The translations under genes were made by a program, and so were the position numbers. Below the pieces are notes generated by a model. The model was not told the DNA's origin. It saw only the letters and a program-made list of their open reading frames with translations, and ran no database searches. Below are positions 1 to 4,676 of a DNA stretch of 6,305 nt, piece by piece; position 1 is the stretch's first letter; each line of letters opens with the position of its first letter. Where the stretch lies: the NCBI GenBank assembly GCA_030596145.1, contig JAUVKS010000119.1, positions 1-6,305 on the forward strand. The letters are read 5' to 3'. This stretch comes from Pseudomonadota bacterium. Its GTDB lineage: Bacteria; Desulfobacterota; Syntrophia; Syntrophales; JADFWA01.

Positions 1-1043
1 ATATTCTGGAATTGATACTTCTCCAGGCGGATATGATGGAACTCAAGGCCGATCCCGATGGGCCCACCCGTGGTGTTGTAATAGAAGCAAAGCTTGACAA
101 GGGAAGAGGGCCGGTAGCCACTGTTCTGATTCAAGAGGGAACATTAAAAGAGGGGGACGCCTTTGTTTCCAAGACAGAATATGGCAGGGTTCGGGCCATG
201 ATAAATGATAAGGGGCAACGGATAAAAGAGGCCGGGCCTTCGATGCCGGTGGAAGTCATAGGATTTTCAAATGTGCCCCAGGCAAGTACGGATTTCATTT
301 GTGTGGAGGATGAAAAAAAGGCACGGAACACGGGAGAATACTGGCTAAGAAAGGAGAGGGAGAAGGAACTTTCTGCTTCTTCAAAGATTACATTGGATCA
401 GCTGTATGATAGAATAAAAGAGGGAGTAAAAGAACTCAATGTAATTATCAAAGGTGATGTCCACGGTTCCATAGAGGCTCTGTCTGAGGCACTGGACAAG
501 CTCAGTACCAAGGAGATCACATTGAAGATTATTCATAGTTCTACGGGTGCAATTACAGAAACTGATGTAATGCTGGCATCAGCGTCCGATGCGATTATTA
601 TAGGATTTAATGTAAGACCTGACGCGAGGGTTTCGGAGATTGCTGAACAGGAAGGGGTAGATATTGAGCTTTACGATGTCATATATGATGCAATTGCCGA
701 TGTGAAAGCCGCAATGGAGGGGCTCCTTGAACCTATTTACAAAGAGGTAGTTCAAGGCCGCGTCGAGGTTCGGCAGTTATTTAAGGCACCAAAAATTGGC
801 GTTATTGCCGGCAGTTATGTTACAGATGGCAAAGTGACAAGAAGTTCCAATCTCAAGGTAGTGAGGGATGGAGTGGTTGTTTATGACGGCAAAATACTTT
901 CACTCAAGAGATTTAAAGACGATGCCAGTGAAGTCGCATCAGGGTTTGAATGTGGAATAGCGGTAGAAGGTTTCAATGATATCAAGGTAGGGGATACGCT
1001 TGAGTCTTATATCAAAGAGAAAGTGGCAAGGAAGTTGGAATAA
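1..1043 (+). CDS. infB: Translation initiation factor IF-2, C-terminal part (5' truncated by window edge)
   Basis: IF2 is the GTPase that brings initiator fMet-tRNA to the 30S subunit and promotes 50S joining. The reading frame is open to the left edge (codons from base 3), so the apparent TTG at 12 is internal; the N-terminal region and the nucleotide-binding motifs lie outside the window. About 346 residues are visible. They begin at the end of the G domain (ILELILLQADMMELKA), followed by the domain II beta-barrel with LDKGRGPVATVLI (from about 93). Domain III contains LNVIIKGDVHGSIEAL (about 435-480). The C-terminal fMet-tRNA-binding domain runs from about 720, with RFKDD (909-923) and ECGI (948-959), both typical of the initiator-binding barrel. 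It ends in TAA at 1041-1043 after a normal IF2 C-terminus. The order of the visible domains is complete and no key segment is missing. It is followed by a repeat-filled spacer rather than the tight junction common in this cluster. The identification is secure. Confidence 0.98.
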   Translation, partial: ILELILLQADMMELKADPDGPTRGVVIEAKLDKGRGPVATVLIQEGTLKEGDAFVSKTEYGRVRAMINDKGQRIKEAGPSMPVEVIGFSNVPQASTDFICVEDEKKARNTGEYWLRKEREKELSASSKITLDQLYDRIKEGVKELNVIIKGDVHGSIEALSEALDKLSTKEITLKIIHSSTGAITETDVMLASASDAIIIGFNVRPDARVSEIAEQEGVDIELYDVIYDAIADVKAAMEGLLEPIYKEVVQGRVEVRQLFKAPKIGVIAGSYVTDGKVTRSSNLKVVRDGVVVYDGKILSLKRFKDDASEVASGFECGIAVEGFNDIKVGDTLESYIKEKVARKLE

Positions 1044-1084
1044 TTTCAAATATCTTGCCACAAAGCCACAAAGTTCACAAGAAA

Positions 1085-1216
1085 GTGTCTAAAGTTTCAA
1101 GTAAGCTAAAGTGACTAAAGTGAAAGAATGCGCTTTCAGCGTAGCCTGTTTTAAGACTGACCGCGCCGAAGGCGTGTACGTTAACTTTAGATCACTTTAC
1201 ACTTATTTGACTTTAG
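1085..1216 (+). repeat. Intergenic CTAAAGT-family inverted-repeat element, copy 1 (infB-DUF503 spacer)
   Basis: The 202-bp spacer 1044-1245 has no credible gene. It has three forward CTAAAGT heptamers (1089-1095, 1106-1112, 1115-1121) and two in reverse orientation, ACTTTAG (1184-1190, 1210-1216). The inner pair, GTGA-CTAAAGT at 1111-1121 and ACTTTAG-A-TCAC at 1184-1195, forms an imperfect terminal inverted repeat around an approximately 60-bp core. The core contains two small hairpins: CGCT-TTC-AGCG, and CGCC-GAA-GGCG at 1164-1174. The stretch 1109-1190 recurs in reverse orientation at about 3071-3153 with roughly 78% identity by hand alignment, so this is a dispersed repeat and not unique leader sequence. 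Its function is unknown: it could be a non-autonomous mobile element, or a structured RNA processing site within the operon transcript. No U-tract follows, so it is not an obvious intrinsic terminator. Confidence 0.8.
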
Positions 1217-1245
1217 TGGCTGAATAAACACCCAATTTTTGTAAA

Positions 1246-1596
1246 ATGATAGTCGGCGTAGGCATAATAGATATTTATATTTTTGACAGCAGATCCCTGA
1301 AGAGTAAACGGGGGGTTCTGCGGAGCATATTGAAAAGAACGCAAAACCGGTTCAATATATCCATAGCAGAGGTAGGTGACAACGATGATTGGAAAAGGGG
1401 AAGGATCGGGTTCAGCGTGGTCGGAAACAATACGGGTTACGTAAATTCAAAAATGGACAAAATCTTAGGATTTATTGATAACCTGGAACTTGCGGAGGTG
1501 TTGAATTCGAAAGTAGAAATTATAAGCTTTTCTGATGCTATGGAACATTATGATTATATGAAAGATGTCAGAGTAAACGATTATGATGAACTTTAA
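1246..1596 (+). CDS. ylxP: DUF503 family protein (YlxP-like)
   Basis: This 116-residue protein belongs to the small DUF503/YlxP family, typically encoded between infB and rbfA. Its biochemical role is not settled; position suggests a link to ribosome assembly or translation. Family hallmarks are the N-terminal MIVGV strand, SRSLKSKR (residues 15-22), RFNISIAEV (35-43) and the following tryptophan-containing segment DDWKRGRIGFSVVGN. The length is slightly above the usual 90-100 residues, the excess being a charged tail after about residue 95. The ATG at 1246 is the only start available: an in-frame TAA lies at 1225-1227 and the family N-terminus begins exactly here. No Shine-Dalgarno sequence precedes it (the upstream bases are AATTTTTGTAAA), which is odd and may relate to the repeat just upstream. 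The 3' end overlaps rbfA by 14 bp, implying translational coupling. Confidence 0.93.
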   Translation: MIVGVGIIDIYIFDSRSLKSKRGVLRSILKRTQNRFNISIAEVGDNDDWKRGRIGFSVVGNNTGYVNSKMDKILGFIDNLELAEVLNSKVEIISFSDAMEHYDYMKDVRVNDYDEL

Positions 1597-1942
1597 AAGG
1601 GCTGACAGGGTGGCTGATCTTATAAAAGCAGAAATCTCAGACATCCTGTTGAAACGGGTAAGGGATCCGAGGGTTGCGCATGTGACCATTACCGGTGTGA
1701 AATTGACTGATGATCTTCGTTCGGCAAGGGTTTTTTTCGTCCAGATGGGAGAGAGTGTCTGCAGTGAAGAAACCATGACGGGGATGCGGAAGGCTACCGG
1801 GTTTTTGAAAAAAGAACTGGGGAAGAGATTGCAGCTTCGTTATGTGCCTGCCATAACCTTCGTTTATGACGAATCGTTTGGGTACGGGAGTCGTATAGAC
1901 AGGCTGTTGGAGGAGATAAAGGAAAAGGAGACAGATGCTTGA
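1583..1942 (+). CDS. rbfA: 30S ribosome-binding factor RbfA
   Basis: RbfA is a small cytoplasmic protein with a KH-type fold. It binds the immature 30S subunit near the 16S rRNA 5' helix and is needed for late maturation and cold adaptation. The 119-residue product has the family pattern FKRADRVADLIKAEIS at the N-terminus, RDPRV (27-31), VTITGVKLTDDLRSARVFF (34-52), and a helix-strand segment KATGFLKKELGKRLQLRYVP (70-89), ending in the DESFGYGSRIDRLLEEI-type C-terminal helix. Length and order are normal. Two adjacent ATGs (1583 and 1586) are possible starts. The gene begins inside the DUF503 frame without a strong ribosome-binding site, so coupled re-initiation is likely. Its stop overlaps the start of the DHH gene by 8 bp. 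These overlaps make DUF503-rbfA-DHH the tightest unit of the cluster. Confidence 0.97.
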   Translation: MMNFKRADRVADLIKAEISDILLKRVRDPRVAHVTITGVKLTDDLRSARVFFVQMGESVCSEETMTGMRKATGFLKKELGKRLQLRYVPAITFVYDESFGYGSRIDRLLEEIKEKETDA

Positions 1943-2888
1943 CAGGATAGTCGAAGTCATAAACTCTTGCAGGACTTTTCTTGTAACATCTCATGTGCGG
2001 CTCGATGGTGATGCCCTGGGGTCGGAGCTGGCCCTGTACCATGTTCTTCGCGGTATGGGGAAAAAGGTTGTTGTTTACAATCAGGATGAGACTCCTGAAA
2101 ATTACAGGTTTCTTCCTGGCTCAGAAGTTATTGTCAATAACCTTGAATTTGCCTCCGATTTTGATGCTGTGTTTGTGTTAGATTGCAGCAAGATTGTCAG
2201 AGTGGGGAATGAGGCTGCCAGAATAGCTTCTATTAAGGAGATGATAAATATAGACCACCATATCTCGAATGGAGTTTTCTGTGATATATCGCTGATTGAT
2301 ACTGAAGCGAGCTCCACGGGGGAAATACTTTATCGACTTATAGAAAAAATGGGAGTCGATCTGACTGCAGATATCGCGATAAACCTTTATGCAGCTATTC
2401 TCACAGATACGGGTTCATTTCGCTATTCCAATACAGGCAAAGATACTTTTGCAATAGCGGGGAAATTGATGGAACAAGGGGCAGATCCCCGATGGATAGC
2501 CGAGAGAATCTATGAAACTAAACCGTTAGCAAAGATCAAGCTTCTGGCAAAGGTTCTCGCCACCCTCGAGCTTGATTGGGATGGGAAGATCGGCTCCATG
2601 AAAGTTACACAGCAGATGCTCGAAGATGTGGGAGCATTACCGGAATATACGGAGGGTTTTGTAGATTTCCCCCGTTCGATCGAAGGAGTCGAGGTTGCCG
2701 TACTTTATAGTGAAACATTTGAGAACAACTTCAAGATAAGCCTGCGATCTAAAGGAAAAATCAGTGTAGAACGTGTAGCAAGTAAATTCGGGGGCGGTGG
2801 ACATTTCAACGCCTCAGCTTGCATGATAGAGGGGGATATTGATACCGTCAAAAGCAGTATCGTAGCCTCTATTATAAATCAGCAATAG
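1935..2888 (+). CDS. nrnA: DHH/DHHA1 phosphoesterase, NrnA-type oligoribonuclease / pAp phosphatase
   Basis: The product is a 317-residue cytoplasmic DHH-superfamily protein. NrnA enzymes use two metal ions to degrade nano-RNAs to mononucleotides and often dephosphorylate pAp to AMP; some relatives act on cyclic dinucleotides or their products, so exact substrate choice is inferred. Visible metal-binding motifs are H20-x3-D24-G-D26 with ALGS, D83 in VLDCS, the signature D107-H108-H109, and D158 in ILTDTGSFRYS. The C-terminal DHHA1 domain ends with the substrate-binding GGGGH (286-290). All catalytic residues are present. The usual proline before the motif I aspartate is leucine (L23), a small departure from the consensus. 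The ATG at 1935 is well supported by AAGGAG at 1925-1930, and it overlaps rbfA. Its place between rbfA and truB is typical of Desulfobacterota clusters. It would complement PNPase, which cannot finish very short oligonucleotides. Confidence 0.93.
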   Translation: MLDRIVEVINSCRTFLVTSHVRLDGDALGSELALYHVLRGMGKKVVVYNQDETPENYRFLPGSEVIVNNLEFASDFDAVFVLDCSKIVRVGNEAARIASIKEMINIDHHISNGVFCDISLIDTEASSTGEILYRLIEKMGVDLTADIAINLYAAILTDTGSFRYSNTGKDTFAIAGKLMEQGADPRWIAERIYETKPLAKIKLLAKVLATLELDWDGKIGSMKVTQQMLEDVGALPEYTEGFVDFPRSIEGVEVAVLYSETFENNFKISLRSKGKISVERVASKFGGGGHFNASACMIEGDIDTVKSSIVASIINQQ

Positions 2889-3153
2889 AAGTGACTAAAG
2901 TTTGAATCCTGCCAAGGCGGGACTAAAGTGAACTTAAGTTGATGCACTCGTAAAAAGTTGGGATATACACAATTTTGTCATTCCCGTGAAAACGGGAATC
3001 CAGTCTTTTCAAGTGTTTAGTTGTTTGTGGATTCCCGCCTACGCGGGAATGACAGACTTTTTACGAGTTTGTCAAAGTTAATGGTACACGACTTCAGTGC
3101 GATCAAAATTAAAACAGGTTGCGCTGAAAGCGCATTTTAAACTTTAGGCACTT
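2889..3153 (-). repeat. CTAAAGT-family element, copy 2 (inverted relative to copy 1, interrupted by MITE)
   Basis: The nrnA-truB spacer carries no gene. Read on the minus strand, 3153 back to about 3071 matches 1109-1190: ATGCGCTTTCAGCG, CCTGTTTTAA, CGTGTAC and TTAACTTT are identical blocks, and about 65 of 83 aligned columns agree by hand. Where copy 1 continues into its second terminal repeat, copy 2 is broken by the palindromic element at 2946-3068. Beyond it, 2923-2940 (read in reverse) resumes with a sequence close to copy 1 positions 1184-1201. The outer end adds CTAAAGT heptamers at 2895-2901 and 2923-2929, with a small GC-rich hairpin at 2907-2922 between them. The element ends only three bases before the truB ATG. 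The interpretation as an older repeat disrupted by a younger insertion is inferred. Confidence 0.75.
2946..3068. mobile_element. MITE-like 123-bp palindromic element with two ATTCCC-N8-GGGAAT repeats
   Basis: Perfect 13-bp terminal inverted repeats, ACTCGTAAAAAGT (2946-2958) and ACTTTTTACGAGT (3056-3068), bound the element. Inside are two hairpins with 8-bp stems and 4-base loops: 2980-2999 (loop GAAA) and 3031-3050 (loop CTAC). Both fit ATTCCC-N8-GGGAAT. Their flanks are mirrored (TGTC before the first, GACA after the second; CCA after the first, TGG before the second), so the whole unit can also fold as one long hairpin around a central AT-rich segment (3003-3027). There is no coding capacity, so any movement would need a transposase or recombinase acting in trans. 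No clean target duplication is visible at the ends. The ATTCCC-N8-GGGAAT format is the one known as dRS3 in Neisseria; similar hairpins are common in many bacterial genomes, so homology to dRS3 is not claimed. Confidence 0.82.
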
Positions 3154-3156
3154 CAA

Positions 3157-4101
3157 ATGTGTGATTGCATGAACGGCGTTATAATAATTGATAAACCTTC
3201 CGGAAAGACATCCTATGATATTGTTGAGGATGTCAAAAAGACGCTCGGTGTAAGGAAAGTTGGCCATACCGGTACCCTTGATCCCCTTGCCACCGGAGTG
3301 CTGCCTGTGTGTATCAATGAAGCGACAAAACTCGCCCAGTTTTTTTTGGCGGATAGCAAAGAATACAGGGCTACTATGCTACTGGGTGTTGAAACAGATA
3401 CCCTCGATATAGAGGGAACGATAATTGCCAGAGAGGAGCCTTGTGTTGCCAGAAGGAATATAGAAGAGGTATTGAGTAGCTTTGTAGGAAAAATAGAACA
3501 AATTCCTCCCCGTTACTCAGCGGTTAAATATAAAGGGAAACCGATGTATAAGTGGGCGAGAAGAGGGATTGTTGTTGAGCCCCTACCCAAGGTGGTTGAG
3601 GTATACCGGATTACTCTCGAAGATGTAGAGTTGCCCTATGTGACCTTTCTGGTATCATGTTCCAAGGGAACTTATATAAGATCTCTCTGTTCAGATATAG
3701 GAGAGACATTGGGGTGTGGGGCCTGCCTGTCCGGATTGAGGAGGATAAGGAGCGGTCATTTTTCTGAGGGTTCGACCATATCTCTTGAAAGTGTTCACGA
3801 TCAGGGGAAAAAGGAAATGTTGGAAAAGAACATAATTCCGATGGTAGATGCCTTGTCAAGCTTTTCCACTATTGATGTCGATCAAAAGTTAGCGGGAAGG
3901 TTAAAGGAAGGATATCAGCCTACGGTTGGGGATCTGGTGGAAAATTATGTTCCTTCTCTTGCCACTGGAGATATGGTAAAGTTTGTTTCCCCGGGCAGTC
4001 ACCTTGTGGCTCTGGCCAGAATGCTTTATTCATTTGAGGAGGCTTCCTCATTGGATACAAAAAAACAACTGGTCAAAATTTTAAGAGTATTCAATTATTA
4101 A
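3157..4101 (+). CDS. truB: tRNA pseudouridine(55) synthase TruB
   Basis: TruB isomerises U55 in the T-arm of nearly all elongator tRNAs to pseudouridine and also acts as a tRNA chaperone. The 314-residue product starts with NGVIIIDKPSGKTS (6-19), then KVGHTGTLDPLATGVLP (34-50) containing the catalytic aspartate D42, the DSKEYRATMLLGVETDTLDIEG segment, and IPPRYSAVKYKGKPMYKWAR. KGTYIRSLCSDIG lies near residue 170. A C-terminal PUA-like domain follows (roughly 240-314). Length is normal for the family. Two starts are possible: ATG 3157 (used here) and ATG 3169, the latter giving MNGVIIIDKP, closer to the usual N-terminus. An in-frame TAG at 3145-3147 rules out anything earlier. Neither start has a recognisable Shine-Dalgarno sequence, and the upstream repeat ends at 3153. 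Product identity is certain; the start is not. Confidence 0.96.
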   Translation: MCDCMNGVIIIDKPSGKTSYDIVEDVKKTLGVRKVGHTGTLDPLATGVLPVCINEATKLAQFFLADSKEYRATMLLGVETDTLDIEGTIIAREEPCVARRNIEEVLSSFVGKIEQIPPRYSAVKYKGKPMYKWARRGIVVEPLPKVVEVYRITLEDVELPYVTFLVSCSKGTYIRSLCSDIGETLGCGACLSGLRRIRSGHFSEGSTISLESVHDQGKKEMLEKNIIPMVDALSSFSTIDVDQKLAGRLKEGYQPTVGDLVENYVPSLATGDMVKFVSPGSHLVALARMLYSFEEASSLDTKKQLVKILRVFNY

Positions 4102-4216
4102 TGGAAGATGAAATAGAAGTTAAAAACTCAATGCTGGAGGTAGGAGAAGCATTCTATGCTGGCTTTGAACTTTAAGCCTTCAGCTTTCAGCTTAAATAAA
4201 ATGGGAGGATATAAAA
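4102..4216 (+). other. truB-rpsO spacer / rpsO leader with potential hairpin
   Basis: This 115-bp stretch separates truB from rpsO. A possible stem pairs GCTGGCTT (4158-4165) with AAGC-CTT-CAGC (4174-4184, three-base bulge), followed by an iterated CAGCTTTCAGCTTAAA sequence just before the ribosome-binding site. Ribosomal protein S15 represses its own translation through leader RNA structures in several bacteria, so a regulatory leader is plausible here, but the known S15 binding architectures are diverse and I cannot match this one to a class. A 24-codon open frame (ATG 4101-4103 overlapping the truB stop, TAA at 4173-4175) also fits in the spacer and is probably chance. The nonamer GCTTTCAGC (4183-4191) is shared with the core of repeat copy 1 (1132-1140). 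No convincing promoter or U-tract terminator is seen. Confidence 0.35.
4203..4209 (+). promoter_or_regulatory. Strong Shine-Dalgarno site fixing the rpsO GTG start
   Basis: GGGAGGA lies eight bases (counted from the end of GGAGG) before the GTG at 4217. It selects that GTG over the adjacent in-frame GTG at 4220, and gives an 89-residue product, the usual S15 length. It is one of the three clear ribosome-binding sites in the window, with AAGGAG before the DHH gene and AGGAAGG before pnp. Confidence 0.85.
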
Positions 4217-4486
4217 GTGGTGCTGGAATTAGACAGAAAAAAGGAAATAATCAAAGATTTTCAGGTACATGAGGGGGATACCGGATCTGCAGAGGTACAG
4301 ATTGCTCTTCTCAGTGCGAGAATAAGCTATTTGACAGAACATTTTAAGATTCACAAAAAGGATCACCACTCTCGCAGGGGACTTTTGAAACTTGTCGGGC
4401 AGAGGAGGAGTATCCTTGATTATCTTAAAGGGAAGGATGCTGACAAGTACAGAGAAATTATTCAACGCCTTGGGATAAGAAAGTAA
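4217..4486 (+). CDS. rpsO: 30S ribosomal protein S15
   Basis: S15 is a primary 16S rRNA-binding protein that contacts the three-way junction of helices 20-22 in the central domain, starts platform assembly with S6/S18, and forms an inter-subunit bridge. The 89-residue product has exactly the usual length. It shows DTGSAEVQIALLSARI (21-36), then the signature H46-KKDHHSRRGLL-57, and QRRSILDYLKGKD, ending in REIIQRLGIRK. The residues known for rRNA contact in E. coli S15 (His41, Asp48, Ser51 without the initiator Met) correspond to H42, D49 and S52 here. The GTG start is supported by the upstream GGGAGGA and by length. rpsO directly before pnp is one of the most conserved gene pairs in bacteria. 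Autogenous control through the preceding leader is likely from family knowledge but is not demonstrated. Confidence 0.98.
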   Translation: MVLELDRKKEIIKDFQVHEGDTGSAEVQIALLSARISYLTEHFKIHKKDHHSRRGLLKLVGQRRSILDYLKGKDADKYREIIQRLGIRK

Positions 4487-4490
4487 GAAA

Positions 4491-4570
4491 AGTGACTGAA
4501 GTACCTTAAGTTGTTTATGTGCTTAAAGTGAGCTAAAGTTGGCTTGTTAAGAGCCTTAACTTTAGACACT
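4491..4570 (+). repeat. CTAAAGT-family palindrome, third spacer copy (rpsO-pnp)
   Basis: Just after rpsO, the sequence AAGTGACTGAAGT and a CTTAAAGTG segment lead into a compact hairpin at 4527-4570. AGTG pairs with CACT, CTAAAGTT (4533-4540) with AACTTTAG (4558-4565), and GGCT (4541-4544) with AGCC (4552-4555), with a two-base bulge and a seven-base loop. The ends have the same AGTG-N-CTAAAGT / ACTTTAG-N-CACT form as the elements in the other spacers, but the GCGCTTTCAGCG core is absent, so this looks like a solo-end or internally deleted form. It lacks a U-tract, so a role as the rpsO terminator is unlikely, though it could protect the rpsO 3' end or be processed. Confidence 0.7.
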
Positions 4571-4575
4571 CGAAC

Positions 4576-4646
4576 CACATAGTAGGGGTATAGAGTACAA
4601 GGCTTTAACCTTGTTTAACACACATAGTACAGCCATAAAGGGCTGT
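4576..4646 (+). promoter_or_regulatory. Paired hairpins in the pnp leader, each after a CACATAGTA repeat
   Basis: Two similar stem-loops precede pnp: 4597-4614 (ACAAGG / CCTTGT, six-base loop CTTTAA) and 4629-4646 (ACAGCC / GGCTGT, six-base loop ATAAAG). Both have six-base stems. The nonamer CACATAGTA is repeated directly at 4576-4584 and 4621-4629, once ahead of each hairpin. In E. coli the pnp leader carries an RNase III-cleaved stem-loop through which PNPase represses its own synthesis. These hairpins occupy the equivalent place but are shorter, so a regulatory function is inference only. Neither is followed by a clean U-tract, so terminators are unlikely. Confidence 0.4.
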
Positions 4647-4676
4647 CCTGTTGTAATTTTAATAAAGGAAGGAAAA

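Noticed and set aside
1085..1121. CRISPR-like or tandem array from the spaced CTAAAGT heptamers
   Set aside because: Spacing between heptamers is irregular and very short, with no constant-length repeats or unique spacers of CRISPR size.
1465..2317. Minus-strand and alternative-frame open frames across DUF503, rbfA and the DHH gene
   Set aside because: They overlap clear, family-typical genes and show no recognisable motif of their own.
2976..3054. Intrinsic terminator between the DHH gene and truB
   Set aside because: The hairpins are followed by CAGTC and by the inverted end of the element rather than an immediate U-tract; the T-run at 3058-3062 belongs to the terminal inverted repeat. 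A weak attenuating effect cannot be excluded.
4165..4198. Possible promoter before rpsO (TTGAAC and TTAAAT)
   Set aside because: The spacing of 21-22 bp is too long for a standard sigma-70 promoter and the -10 match is poor.
4611..4639. Possible pnp promoter (TTGTTT, 17 bp, CATAAA)
   Set aside because: Spacing is ideal but only 3/6 and 4/6 consensus bases match, which is expected by chance in AT-rich spacer sequence; it also overlaps the hairpins.
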